DNA of 64,000 nt from Sphingomonas sp. IC-56 (GCF_021043375.1 NZ_JAJNDV010000001.1:587156-651155), one strand, 5' to 3'; positions 8,366 to 16,318 are shown, numbered from the stretch's first letter. The notes: a model not told the origin generated them from the letters alone. Translations and numbers: made by a program.

Positions 8366-9012
8366 AGGAACACAGAGTGGCTGGCGCGATCAAATGGATG
8401 TTGCCCGCGGCGGCCATCGGCATCGGCCTCACCGGCTGCAGCGTGTATCGTGAGGCAACCTCGACGCGCCTGCCGACCGGCGCGGCGTGGCAGACCATTG
8501 CGACTCCGGCCGACCGTGACCGCCTGCGCCACTGGCGCCGCGCCTGGAGCGTCGCGCTGCCCAAGGCGCGCGCCGCCGACCGCAGGGCGATCGCCGCTGA
8601 ACCTTTGCTGTTCGATCCCGACCGGGCGCTGCCCGGCGCGCTCCCGCCCGCAGGCAAATATCGCTGCCGCACCTTCAAGCTCGGCGGCCAGGGCACGGCG
8701 ATGCGCGACTTCACCGCCTATCCCTGGTTCGAATGCCGCATCGGCGACGAAGGCGAAGTGAAGAGCCTGCATAAGGCCACCGGCTCGCAACGTCCCACCG
8801 GCCTGCTCTTCACCGATACCGACGCACGCGCCGTGTTCCTCGGCACACTGGTGCTCGGCGACGAGAGTTCCCCGCTACGCTACGGCGTCGACGCCACCCG
8901 CGACATCATCGGCTATGTCGAACGCATCGGCGACAAGCGCTGGCGGCTGGTACTGCCCTATCCCCGCTTTGAGTCCACGCTGGACGTCGTGGAGCTGGTC
9001 CCGGCCGGCTAA
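8362..9012 (+). CDS. DUF4893-like lipoprotein
   Basis: This 216-residue protein overlaps the dehydrogenase stop (ATGA). A lipoprotein-like signal (AAAIGIGLTGC) is followed by ATPADRDRLRHWRRAWSVAL and GKYRCRTFKLGG, the pattern of the sphingomonad DUF4893 group as I remember it; that label is a recollection. The C-terminus ends RWRLVLPYPRFESTLDVVELVPAG. Function is unknown. A second, decayed copy of its last 130 or so bases lies at 9174-9292, beyond a palindromic repeat. This suggests that the 3' end was duplicated or that an older allele was partly replaced. Confidence 0.8.
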   Translation: MKEHRVAGAIKWMLPAAAIGIGLTGCSVYREATSTRLPTGAAWQTIATPADRDRLRHWRRAWSVALPKARAADRRAIAAEPLLFDPDRALPGALPPAGKYRCRTFKLGGQGTAMRDFTAYPWFECRIGDEGEVKSLHKATGSQRPTGLLFTDTDARAVFLGTLVLGDESSPLRYGVDATRDIIGYVERIGDKRWRLVLPYPRFESTLDVVELVPAG

Positions 9013-9042
9013 GCGTCCGTTCGACCCACCCGTTCTTCTCCT

Positions 9043-9129
9043 CGTCACCCCGGGCTCGACCCGGGGTCCCGCTTCTCCTCGAGGCAGCGGGACAGAAGAA
9101 GCGGATCCCGGGTCGAGCCCGGGATGACG
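9043..9129. repeat. Intergenic palindromic repeat, family B, two-arm copy
   Basis: The left arm runs CGTCACCCCGGGCTCGACCC and on to GTCCCGCTTC. The right arm carries GAAGCGGATCCC, GGGTCGAGCCC and GGGATGACG, its near reverse complement. It lies between the DUF4893-like gene and the degenerate copy of that gene's tail. Confidence 0.88.
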
Positions 9130-9173
9130 GAGGGACGGCGGCTGTCCCGGGCGATCAGAGCACCCCACAGCCC

Positions 9174-9292
9174 TACGGCGTCGACGTGATCGGCTACATG
9201 AACCGCATCGGCGAGCGCCGATGGCGCCTGGCCCTGCCCTACCGCGCTTCAAGCCCATGCTCGACGTGACGGAGCTGGTTCCCGCCCCATGA
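9174..9292 (+). pseudogene. Degenerate duplicate of the 3' end of the DUF4893-like gene
   Basis: The bases read YGVDVIGYMNRIGERRWRLALPY, matching the intact gene's YGVDATRDIIGYVERIGDKRWRLVLPY at 8880-8960. Relative to the intact copy a 12-base segment is missing after GTCGAC. One base is also lost after CTGCCCTAC, which shifts the frame. The following DNA still matches in the other frame (CTCGACGTGACGGAGCTGGT). There is no start codon or upstream half, so this is a remnant. In the 366-base gap 9013-9378 it is the only gene-like sequence besides repeats. Confidence 0.85.
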
Positions 9293-9314
9293 TCCTCCCC
9301 CGGAGGGGGAGGAT
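9292..9314. repeat. Short hairpin of the family A end sequence
   Basis: Ten-base arms ATCCTCCCCC and GGGGGAGGAT flank GGA. The sequence equals the terminal hairpin of the longer family A elements and stands alone here, directly after the degenerate gene tail and 64 bases before the amidohydrolase gene. Confidence 0.75.
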
Positions 9315-9378
9315 TGCTCGCCATTTGACTCCCCTCACCGCCCCCGCAACACTCCCGGCAACAACCCGGGGGACCCTC

Positions 9379-10683
9379 ATGCTGCGCTACCTTCTCGCCG
9401 CCACTGCCACGCTCGCCGCGCCGGCGGCCGCCGACCCGGTCCACGACGCGACGCAGAAGGCGATGCCCGAGTTGATGACCTTCTACCGCGACTTCCACGC
9501 CAACCCCGAACTCAGCCTCCACGAAGTGAAATCCGCCGCCAAGCTCGCCGCCGAAGCGCGCAAGGCAGGCTTCGAAGTGACCGAGAAGGTCGGCGGCACC
9601 GGCGTCGTCGCCGTGCTCAGGAACGGTCCCGGCCCCGTGCTGCTGATCCGCGCCGACATGGACGGGCTGCCGGTCACCGAGGACACCGGCCTGCCCTTCG
9701 CGTCCAAGGTTCGCGCCACCACCGAAGAGGGCCAGGAAACCGGCGTCATGCACGCCTGCGGCCACGACACGCACATGGCGAGCTGGATCGGCACGCTGCG
9801 CAACCTGTCCGCCATGAAGGCGCAGTGGAAGGGCACGGTGGTGATGGTCGCCCAGCCCGCCGAGGAGCGCGGCATGGGTGCGCGGATGATGCTGGACGAC
9901 GGGCTCTACACCCGCTTCCCCAAGCCGCAATTCGCCATCGCCTTTCACGACAGCGCCAGCCAGCCCGCCGGCCAGATCGGCATCACGCCGGGCTATGCGC
10001 TCGCCAATGTCGACTCGGTCGACATTCTGGTGAAGGGCGTCGGCGGCCATGGCGCCTATCCCCAGACCACCAAGGACCCCGTCGTCCTCGCCGCCCGCAT
10101 TGTCGGCGCGCTGCAAACCCTGGTCAGCCGCGAAATCGATCCGCAGCAGTCCGCCGTGGTCACCGTCGGCTCGATCCATGGCGGGTCGAAGCACAACATC
10201 ATCGGCAGCGAAGTGGCGATGCAGCTCACCGTACGCTCTTTCACACCCGAGGTCCGCAAGCAGCTGCTCGACGGCATCGCCCGCATCGCCAAGGGGGAGG
10301 CGATCGCGGCGGGCATGCCCGAGGACCGCATGCCGGTGGTGACCGTGAAGGATGAATTCACCCCCTCCACCTTCAACACCCAGCCGCTCTCGAACCGCCT
10401 GACCCAGCTTTTCACCACGCGCTTCGGCAAGGATCGCGTCGCGACCACGCCCGCGGTGATGGGCGGCGAGGATTTCAGCCGCTACTGGTTGGCCGACCAA
10501 TCGATCCAGAGCACCATCTTCTGGGTCGGGGGCGTGCCGACGGCGAAATGGGAAGCGGCGCAGGCCAGCAAGGCGCCGCTCCCCTCGCTGCACAGCGCCT
10601 TCTGGGCCCCCGATGCCGAGGCGGTGGTGGGCACCGCGACCGAGGCGATGACCGCCGCGGCGCTGGACATTCTCAAGCGCTGA
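9379..10683 (+). CDS. M20 family amidohydrolase (hippurate hydrolase/IAA-amino acid hydrolase type), exported
   Basis: This 434-residue protein has a signal peptide (MLRYLLAATATLAAPAAADP) and the M20D catalytic domain with a lid domain. The metal-site motifs are LLIRADMDGLPV, HACGHDTHMAS at about residues 125-135, PAEERGMGARMM and GGEDFSRY. Such enzymes remove N-acyl groups from amino acids or open similar amides; the substrate cannot be told from sequence. The ATG at 9379 follows GGGGGACC and opens on the signal. The upstream part of the frame lies in repeat sequence and is not coding. Confidence 0.92.
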   Translation: MLRYLLAATATLAAPAAADPVHDATQKAMPELMTFYRDFHANPELSLHEVKSAAKLAAEARKAGFEVTEKVGGTGVVAVLRNGPGPVLLIRADMDGLPVTEDTGLPFASKVRATTEEGQETGVMHACGHDTHMASWIGTLRNLSAMKAQWKGTVVMVAQPAEERGMGARMMLDDGLYTRFPKPQFAIAFHDSASQPAGQIGITPGYALANVDSVDILVKGVGGHGAYPQTTKDPVVLAARIVGALQTLVSREIDPQQSAVVTVGSIHGGSKHNIIGSEVAMQLTVRSFTPEVRKQLLDGIARIAKGEAIAAGMPEDRMPVVTVKDEFTPSTFNTQPLSNRLTQLFTTRFGKDRVATTPAVMGGEDFSRYWLADQSIQSTIFWVGGVPTAKWEAAQASKAPLPSLHSAFWAPDAEAVVGTATEAMTAAALDILKR

Positions 10684-10757
10684 ACCCGGCCGGAATCGTC
10701 ATTTCACAGCAACAAAGCGTAACGGTTGGCACAAACCGAGCTAACCCACGTTGGGAC

Positions 10758-10985
10758 GTGGAGAGATTTTTCGCCGGAGTTGGAGTATTGGCGCAGGACC
10801 GGATCGTCGCCGTTGGTCTGTTGACCACGCGCGACCTGGAGAGATTGGGGAGCGGCTTCAGGCGCTGCTTCCCCGTTTCCGATGACCAGAAGTTCGAGGA
10901 CTTGTTGCGGGCGATCGACGAAGCCGACGCTCAGACGGACCTCCGCCAGACGCGCGTAGAAGGCGGCGAAGCGCCCGCAGCCTGA
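10758..10985 (+). CDS. Small conserved-looking protein, unknown function
   Basis: A GTG start at 10758 gives a 75-residue protein, VERFFAGVGVLAQDRIVAVG and on through LLTTRDLERLGSGFRRCFPV to EAPAA. The compact composition, with a hydrophobic start and an acidic amphipathic end (FEDLLRAIDEADAQTD), looks like a real small soluble protein. I have the impression of having seen similar short proteins in sphingomonads but cannot name a family. The longer open frame upstream overlaps the amidohydrolase gene and is a shadow. Confidence 0.65.
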   Translation: MERFFAGVGVLAQDRIVAVGLLTTRDLERLGSGFRRCFPVSDDQKFEDLLRAIDEADAQTDLRQTRVEGGEAPAA

Positions 10986-11034
10986 GCGGGCGCGCGCTTA
11001 AAGCCGCGCCCATAGCCCAGCCATAGCCCTGCAC

Positions 11035-11976
11035 TCACCCGATCGGCGGCGCATCCTCGCGCTTTTCCGGCCGGATATAGATCGACGTTAGCTGGGGCAG
11101 CGTGGCGCGCAGCCGATGCTCCATATCCCCGATCAGGGTCTCCGCCTCGCCCATCGGCAATGTATGCTCGAAATCGGCGCTGATCGCGACAAACACGCTC
11201 TCGGGCGCAGTGTGGATGGTGCGGACATGGTTGACGGCGGTGACCTGCGGCTCGGCTTTCACGCAAGCGCGGATCTGCTCCACTAGCGCGGGATCGGCGC
11301 GCTCGCCGATCAGCAGCCCCTTGGACTCGCGCGCCAGCAGCGCCGCGACCGCCGCTAGGATTAGCCCGATGACGATCGACGCCGCGCCGTCGATGCGTGG
11401 GTCGCCCCAGGCATGGCTGGCCCAGATGCCGATGCCGGCCACCATAAGGCCCAGCAGCGCGGCGGAATCCTCGAACAGCACGATAAAGGTCGTCGGATCC
11501 TTGGAAACGCGGATCGCCTGCCACCAGCCATGCGCGCCCTTGGCCCGGCCGAACTCGCGCACCGCGACGATCCAGGACGAGCCCTCGAGCAGCACTGCCA
11601 CGCCCAGCACGATGTAGTTGACCAGCGGGTCCTGCAACGGCTCGGGGGACTGGATGTGCTTCCAGCCTTCATAGACCGACACGCCCGCACCCAGCCCGAA
11701 GATCAGGATGGCGACCACAAACGCCCAGAAATACAGTTCGCGGCCATAGCCGAAGGGGTGAACCGCGTCGGGTGGTCGCGTCGCGCGGCGCTTGCCGTAC
11801 AACAGCAGCAACTGGTTGCCGCTGTCGACCAGGCTGTGCACGCCCTCGGTCAGCATGGAGGAAGAACCGGTGATCGCCGCCGCCACGAACTTGGCGATGG
11901 CGATCCCGACATTCGCGGCCAGCGCCGCATACAATACGATGTTGGCGCGCCACCCCGACGCAGGCGACGCGCTCAC
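11035..11976 (-). CDS. Cation diffusion facilitator family transporter
   Basis: This 313-residue inner-membrane transporter of the CDF/SLC30 family exports divalent metals such as Zn2+ in exchange for protons. The metal-binding helix motif is seen in MLTEGVHSLVDSGNQLLLLYG, with a second in SAALLGLMVAGIGIWAS. HPFGYGRELYFWAF is the SLC30A9-like signature. Helices are followed by a cytoplasmic domain ending in SIYIRPEKREDAPPIG. The gene is three bases after the small hydrophilic protein on the same strand and probably shares its transcript. The metal cannot be assigned. Confidence 0.92.
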   Translation of the reverse strand: MSASPASGWRANIVLYAALAANVGIAIAKFVAAAITGSSSMLTEGVHSLVDSGNQLLLLYGKRRATRPPDAVHPFGYGRELYFWAFVVAILIFGLGAGVSVYEGWKHIQSPEPLQDPLVNYIVLGVAVLLEGSSWIVAVREFGRAKGAHGWWQAIRVSKDPTTFIVLFEDSAALLGLMVAGIGIWASHAWGDPRIDGAASIVIGLILAAVAALLARESKGLLIGERADPALVEQIRACVKAEPQVTAVNHVRTIHTAPESVFVAISADFEHTLPMGEAETLIGDMEHRLRATLPQLTSIYIRPEKREDAPPIG

Positions 11977-11979
11977 CGG

Positions 11980-12336
11980 TCAGCCGAGGCCGATCGCGGA
12001 CTTGATCTTGTCGATCACGCCGCCTTGATCGCCCCCGGCCAGCTTCTTCTCGGCCTTGGGGTCGAAGCCCGAGCTCTCCGGCAAGTCATCGCCACGGCCC
12101 GGCTGCGTGGTCGAGGGCGGGTCCGACGCATCCATGGACTCGTCCAGCGCGCAGTCCAGCCGCGCATCCTTGTTGTCCGGATTGCGGGCGAGCCGTTCGG
12201 AAATGGACTTGTCGGTACCGGCATCCGCCGATCCGACGGGGGCCTTGGCGCTGCCGTCGCTCTCGGGGCCCGGCGCTACCGACATCTTGTCCATCGCATT
12301 GTCGATGGAGTTCGGTTGGTTCGGGGTCGAAGTCAT
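11980..12336 (-). CDS. Small hydrophilic, disorder-prone protein, unknown
   Basis: This 118-residue protein is rich in Asp, Ser, Pro and Gly with no hydrophobic segment: MTSTPNQPNSIDNAMDKMSV, then ERLARNPDNKDARLDCALDESMDASDPP, ending KIKSAIGLG. It looks intrinsically disordered except for a short C-terminal amphipathic helix. An AGGAG site precedes the ATG. It sits between the Bax-inhibitor-like gene's terminator and the CDF transporter and runs into the latter with a three-base gap. No function can be proposed. Confidence 0.7.
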   Translation of the reverse strand: MTSTPNQPNSIDNAMDKMSVAPGPESDGSAKAPVGSADAGTDKSISERLARNPDNKDARLDCALDESMDASDPPSTTQPGRGDDLPESSGFDPKAEKKLAGGDQGGVIDKIKSAIGLG

Positions 12337-12415
12337 TGGTCACTCTCCTGAGCGTTGCCGCCCTGTAACGAACCGTCTTCGGCTCGCGTTCCCGCCGCTG
12401 AAAGGCTCGGTACGC

Positions 12416-12447
12416 AAAACGGCCCGGCGAGTTTCCCCGCCGGGCCG
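12416..12447 (-). terminator. Intrinsic terminator after the Bax-inhibitor-1-like gene
   Basis: On the minus strand a perfect ten-base stem CGGCCCGGCG / CGCCGGGCCG with an eight-base loop is followed by TTTT. It lies about 27 bases beyond the stop codon of the upstream minus-strand gene. Confidence 0.88.
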
Positions 12448-12474
12448 CAAATGCTTCATCCTGTGGCGCGAGGC

Positions 12475-13227
12475 TTAGTCGCGCGAGCTGCCGAACAGGC
12501 GCAGCAGGAACAGGAACATGTTGATGAAGTCGAGATAGAGCGTCAGCGCGCCCATGATCACGGCCTTGCCCTGCATGTCGGTTCCGCCGACATAGGCATA
12601 CATGCTCTTGATCTTCTGCGTGTCGTAGGCGGTGAGCCCTGCGAAGATCAGCACGCCGATCACGCTGATCACCAGGTTCATCACGCTCGACTGCAGGAAC
12701 AGGTTGACGATCGACGCCACGATCAGGCCGACCAGACCCATGATCAGGAAGGTGCCGAAGCCCGACAGGTCCTTCTTGGTGGTGTAGCCGTACAGGCTCA
12801 GCGCACCGAAGCCGGCGGCGGTGCCGAAGAACACCTGCGCGATCGACGTGTCGGTATAGGTCAGGAAGATCGTCGAGAGCGACGCGCCCAACAGGCCGGC
12901 ATAGGCGAAGAACAGCGCCTTGAGCGTGCCTTCGGACATGCGGTTCTGGCCAAAGCTCATCGCGAACACGATCGCCAGCGGCGACAGCGTCACGATCCAG
13001 CCGAGCATCGACGGGCTGTAGCCACGCGCGGTCTGCTGGACCAGCAGGCCGATCAGGCTCGACTTGGCGAAGACCATCGCGATGATCGCCGTCAGCAGAA
13101 CGCCCGAGAGCATGTAGTTGTAAACGGACAGCATATAGGACCGCAGCCCCGCATCGCGTGCCTCGGTGCGTGCACCTGCGGCCGCGTAGGGCGCGGCGCC
13201 CGTCCGGGGATCCGACCAATTCGCCAT
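12475..13227 (-). CDS. Bax inhibitor-1/YccA family membrane protein
   Basis: This 250-residue protein has about seven transmembrane helices after a hydrophilic start (MANWSDPRTGAAPYAAAGAR). Family features are RSYMLSVYNYMLSGVLLTAIIAMVF, the ALTLYLDFINMFLFLLRLFG ending and the TAYDTQKIKSMY loop. Bacterial members modulate FtsH or calcium leak; the role here is inferred from family. The ATG at 13227 has AAAGGAG eight bases upstream. An intrinsic terminator follows. A further hairpin (AACCGCC arms, about 13300-13323) lies in the upstream region shared with thpR. Confidence 0.94.
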   Translation of the reverse strand: MANWSDPRTGAAPYAAAGARTEARDAGLRSYMLSVYNYMLSGVLLTAIIAMVFAKSSLIGLLVQQTARGYSPSMLGWIVTLSPLAIVFAMSFGQNRMSEGTLKALFFAYAGLLGASLSTIFLTYTDTSIAQVFFGTAAGFGALSLYGYTTKKDLSGFGTFLIMGLVGLIVASIVNLFLQSSVMNLVISVIGVLIFAGLTAYDTQKIKSMYAYVGGTDMQGKAVIMGALTLYLDFINMFLFLLRLFGSSRD

Positions 13228-13345
13228 TATAAACTCCTTTGCCCGGACAATATCCGGATACGTGCGAATATCGGGCCTGAAACGACCCTTTTCAAGCAAA
13301 ACCGCCGGGAGCGCCGGGCGGTTCTGTGAGTTAATGTTGCTGACC

Positions 13346-13882
13346 ATGCACCGTTTGTTCGTAGGCCTGCGGCCGCCCCCGGCCATTCGCGCGCTGCTCC
13401 TCGATGCGATGGGCGGCGTCCCGGGCGCGCGCTGGCAAAATGACGAGCAGCTTCACGTGACCCTGCGCTTCATCGGCGAAGTCGACCGCCCGATGGCTGA
13501 AGACATCGCGCTGGCGCTTGCCAACATCCACGCCCCACCGGTCGACATCGCGCTATCGGGCGTCGGCCAGTTCGACACGCGGGGGCGCCCCCATGCGCTC
13601 TGGGCCGGCGTCGCCCCGCAGGCCCCGCTCGCCGACCTGCACCGCAAGGTCGACCAGGCTCTGGTCCGCTGCGGCCTGCCCCCGGAACGCCGCGCCTACC
13701 ATCCGCACATCACCCTTGCCCGCATGAAGCCCGGCACTGCGCTGACCGACAGCTTCCTCCAGGCGCAGGCCAGCCTGTCGAGTGCACCCTTCACGCTCGA
13801 TCACTTCCTCCTGTTCGAAAGCCATCTCGGCCGCGACGCCGCCAGCTACGAAACGGTCGAAGGCTATCCACTAAGAGGCTAG
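13346..13882 (+). CDS. thpR: RNA 2',3'-cyclic phosphodiesterase
   Basis: This 178-residue 2H-phosphoesterase opens 2',3'-cyclic phosphates on RNA to 2'-phosphates. The two HxTx motifs are HVTLRF (His about 37) and HITLAR (His about 121). The N-terminus MHRLFVGLRPP and the LFESHLGRDAASYETV ending are typical of ThpR/LigT. The start at 13346 is preferred over 13334 by family alignment. It is divergent from the Bax-inhibitor gene. The biological RNA substrate is unknown for the family. Confidence 0.93.
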   Translation: MHRLFVGLRPPPAIRALLLDAMGGVPGARWQNDEQLHVTLRFIGEVDRPMAEDIALALANIHAPPVDIALSGVGQFDTRGRPHALWAGVAPQAPLADLHRKVDQALVRCGLPPERRAYHPHITLARMKPGTALTDSFLQAQASLSSAPFTLDHFLLFESHLGRDAASYETVEGYPLRG

Positions 13883-13933
13883 AAGATCCTCTCGGATGGG
13901 GGAGGCCTGAGGATCGCGTGGGGCGGATTTCTC

Positions 13934-14068
13934 GATCCTCCCCCGGAGGGGGAGGGGGACCGCCAGCGCAAGCTGGTGGTGGAGGGGTATTCGCCTCGTG
14001 GACCCCCGCTTGTGGAAACTACCCCTCCACCAGCTTCGCTGGTCCCCCTCCCCCTCCGGGGGAGGATC
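13934..14068. repeat. Intergenic palindromic repeat, family A (copy 3)
   Basis: It begins GATCCTCCCCCGGAGG, continues to CCAGCGCAAGCTGGTGGTGG, and ends with CCACCAGCTTCGCTGG, C-tracts and GGGGGAGGATC. The two ends are reverse complements, so a full hairpin is possible. It is followed by a second copy at 14107, making a tandem pair. Confidence 0.88.
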
Positions 14069-14106
14069 ACTGAACCATGCGATGGGCTCCAAGGCGTCGG
14101 CGCATA

Positions 14107-14200
14107 GTGGAGGGGGCTCTCCACAAGCGGGTCGCCTGCGGCAATCCCCCTCCACCACGCACTAGCGTGCGCGGTCCCCCTCCCCGTTCCTGGGAGGATC
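14107..14200. repeat. Intergenic palindromic repeat, family A (copy 4), overlapping a gene end
   Basis: GTGGAGGGGGCTCTCCACAA on the left pairs loosely with CCCCCTCCACCACG and CCCCCTCCCCGTTCC on the right. Its right end lies inside the K+ channel gene and supplies that protein's last residues (DDPPRNGEGDRAR). Confidence 0.8.
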
Positions 14201-14566
14201 GTCACGCTCCCGCTCCGCCAACCGCGCCTCGATCCGGGCCAGGCTGTCCAGGATCCGCACCTGCTCTTCATGCGTAAACGCGTCGCGGTCCTCGTTCATG
14301 CGGTCGATCAGCCGCACCACGATCAACGGCACCACCATGAAGATCGAGGCGTGCATCAGCACCAACGCCACGACCTGCCCGGCCAGCGTCTTGGGACTGA
14401 TGTCGCCATAGCCGGTAGAGGTCGCCGTGGTCCCCGCCCAGTACAGGCTTTCCAGGAACGTCCGCCCTTCCAGCACGCAAAACGCACCGGCCGCCGCGAA
14501 CAGCAGCGCCAGATACACCACCGCGAGTTCCTTCAACGTATCCGTCGCCGCCCTCAGCCGCCCCAT
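14162..14566 (-). CDS. Two-helix potassium channel family protein
   Basis: This 134-residue protein has the minimal K+ channel layout: helix (VVYLALLFAAAGAFCVLEG), pore with the selectivity filter TSTGYGD at about residues 50-56, second helix (VVALVLMHASIFMVVPLIVV) and a charged C-terminal helix (EEQVRILDSLARIEARLAERE). Four such subunits form a channel. The last dozen residues are encoded by a palindromic repeat. The gene lies downstream of the ATP-grasp ligase on the same strand, with another repeat copy between, and may belong to that membrane module. Confidence 0.88.
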   Translation of the reverse strand: MGRLRAATDTLKELAVVYLALLFAAAGAFCVLEGRTFLESLYWAGTTATSTGYGDISPKTLAGQVVALVLMHASIFMVVPLIVVRLIDRMNEDRDAFTHEEQVRILDSLARIEARLAERERDDPPRNGEGDRAR

Positions 14567-14582
14567 GACCTACCCCCTTCTA

Positions 14583-14711
14583 GATCCTCCCCGGCACGGG
14601 GAGGGGGACCATGCGCAAGCATGGTGGAGGGGGCTCGCCACAAGCAGGCCGCCTACCGCGTCCCCCTCGATCACACACCATCGTGCGTGCCCCCTCCCCT
14701 TCCCGGGCAGG
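14583..14711. repeat. Intergenic palindromic repeat, family A (copy 5)
   Basis: It starts GATCCTCCCCGGCACGGGG, includes ATGCGCAAGCATGGTGGAGG, and ends with CACCATCGTGCGTG, a C-tract and TTCCCGGG. It fills the gap between the ATP-grasp ligase stop and the K+ channel start. Confidence 0.85.
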
Positions 14712-14720
14712 AGCCCGCAA

Positions 14721-15878
14721 CTACCCCCGAATGACATGCGGCAAGAACCGTGCGCCGTTCCCCGTGATCAGCCCATCCTCGCGGATCCCCATGCCGGCCG
14801 CGGCGCCATCCACCACCCAGCATCCCAGCACCGGATACCCCGCACCGAAGTCGCGCAGCCGATACAGTTCCTGATACATGGTCAGCCCTTCGCGATACGC
14901 GCCGGAACTCCGCGCCAGCGTCGCGCCACCGGCAACCACTTCGATGTTCGCGCCCTCGCGCGCCAGGAACGGCTTGGCGACATAGTCCCCACCGATCTTC
15001 TCGCGGATTACCGAGGCTGCCAGCAGGTTCGGGTGCCCGGGGAACATCGCCCATAGCACCTGAAGCACCGCCTTGTTGCTCCACAGCATCTTCCAGATCG
15101 GCTCGATCCAGGCGGTCTCAGGCAAATGGCGCACGATGTCGCGGCCATATTCCTCGCTGACGATCCATTCCCAGGGATACAGCTTGAAGATCGCGGTGAT
15201 CAGCTGGTCATCGGCGTCCACCGCGCGTCCCGACGGATCGAGCCCGATATCGTCGATCACGACGCCCAGCGTCTCCAACCCGGCCTGGCTCGCCAGGTCG
15301 CGCATATAGGTCGTGGTGATCGTGTCCTCGTGCGACGGGTCGGCGGCATGGGTGAACCACACTCGCTGTCCGGGCAGGCGCGCGCGGATATCGGCCCAGC
15401 GCCCGATTAGCTTTTCGTGCAGGCTGTTGAACTGGTCCAGCTCGGGGAAGACGTCTTCTTTCCACTCCCACTGGATCACCCCGGCTTCCAGCATCGAAGT
15501 CGGCGTGTCGCAGTTGAACTCGAACAGCTTGGGCTCGCCCGTCCCATCATAACCGAAGTCGAACCGGCCATAGTTCAGCGCCGGCGGCTCGTTTTTCCAA
15601 GCCGCCTTAACGGCGCCATGGCACCAGTCGGGAATGCCGAACAGCGCCATGACGTCCGGATCGGAAACGATCCGCTCGCCGGCCTCCAGGAACAGCTGGT
15701 AGACGGTCTCGCTCGCCGCCTCGATGCGTTCGATCTCGTCCAGCGTGAAGGAATAGTACGCCCTCTCGTCCCAATAGCGCCCGCCGCCCTCACCTTCGCC
15801 TTCGCTGTGCCAGATCAGCCCCTGTTCCTCGACGGTCTTCTGCCAGTCGGGCCGCGGCGCGATGCTGTGGCGCTGCAC
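14721..15878 (-). CDS. Glutathionylspermidine synthase-like ATP-grasp ligase (YjfC/YgiC type)
   Basis: This 385-residue protein resembles the synthetase half of glutathionylspermidine synthase: RRYWDERAYYSFTL-like opening, LNYGRFDFGYDGTGEPKLFEFNCDTPTSMLEA, SEEYGRDIVRHLP, and DYVAKPFLAREGANIEVV, the ATP-grasp lysine region. Stand-alone members such as E. coli YjfC and YgiC form an amide bond on an unknown substrate; true glutathionylspermidine synthesis is not established. It starts one base after the small lipoprotein gene. Gene order DUF350-lipoprotein-ligase mirrors E. coli yjfL-yjfM-yjfC. Confidence 0.9.
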   Translation of the reverse strand: MQRHSIAPRPDWQKTVEEQGLIWHSEGEGEGGGRYWDERAYYSFTLDEIERIEAASETVYQLFLEAGERIVSDPDVMALFGIPDWCHGAVKAAWKNEPPALNYGRFDFGYDGTGEPKLFEFNCDTPTSMLEAGVIQWEWKEDVFPELDQFNSLHEKLIGRWADIRARLPGQRVWFTHAADPSHEDTITTTYMRDLASQAGLETLGVVIDDIGLDPSGRAVDADDQLITAIFKLYPWEWIVSEEYGRDIVRHLPETAWIEPIWKMLWSNKAVLQVLWAMFPGHPNLLAASVIREKIGGDYVAKPFLAREGANIEVVAGGATLARSSGAYREGLTMYQELYRLRDFGAGYPVLGCWVVDGAAAGMGIREDGLITGNGARFLPHVIRG

Positions 15879-15879
15879 C

Positions 15880-16302
15880 TCAGGAGCGGCCGGAACCGAA
15901 GCTGCGCCCGCGCGAGCCCAGCCCGCCGCGCGACACCGCCTGCGACCGGGTCATCCGGCTCGCGCGCGGCGCATCGGCATAGCGCACGCCCTGTGTCGGC
16001 GTGAACGATCCGCGGCCGGCATAGCGCGGGTCGCGAATGGAATCGCCGTAGAACGGTACCGCCGAGTTGCGTCCCAGATAATACCACAGGAACGCGTTCG
16101 ACATGCCGCCGCCACCCCCGCCATAGGCGCCCCGCGCCTGCGGGTTGCACTGGCGGTCGTCGACACGCTTGCCGTCCTTGTCGACGCATACCGCCGTGTC
16201 GCGATCGGTTACCGCTTCCCAGTCGTCGTTGCGCGACGAACAGGCCGGCAGCGCCAGCAGCGCCGCCGCCATCGCGGTCGTCATCGTCAATTGCTTGCGC
16301 AT
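15880..16302 (-). CDS. Small Gly/Ser/Arg-rich lipoprotein (YjfM/DUF1190 position)
   Basis: This 140-residue protein has a lipoprotein signal (MRKQLTMTTAMAAALLALPAC). The mature part has VCVDKDGKRVDDRQCNPQ, a GGGGGGMSNAFLWYYLGRNS block, YGDSIRDPRYAGRGSF and a low-complexity tail (RGGLGSRGRSFGSGRS). The GR-rich end and its location between DUF350 and ATP-grasp genes match the YgiB/YjfM (DUF1190) slot of the E. coli operon. Direct family membership cannot be shown by eye. It is 16 bases after the DUF350 gene, hence co-transcribed, and probably acts at the outer or inner membrane surface. Confidence 0.82.
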   Translation of the reverse strand: MRKQLTMTTAMAAALLALPACSSRNDDWEAVTDRDTAVCVDKDGKRVDDRQCNPQARGAYGGGGGGMSNAFLWYYLGRNSAVPFYGDSIRDPRYAGRGSFTPTQGVRYADAPRASRMTRSQAVSRGGLGSRGRSFGSGRS

Positions 16303-16318
16303 GGCCCCGCCTTCCTGC

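Noticed and set aside
13300..13323. AACCGCC hairpin followed by U-rich sequence on the minus strand as a terminator
   Set aside because: It lies upstream of the minus-strand Bax-inhibitor gene with no gene to terminate; it may be a leader structure but cannot be assigned.
2671..14711. Repeated blocks as a possible CRISPR array
   Set aside because: The copies are palindromic, kilobases apart, variable and not separated by uniform spacers; no cas genes are present.
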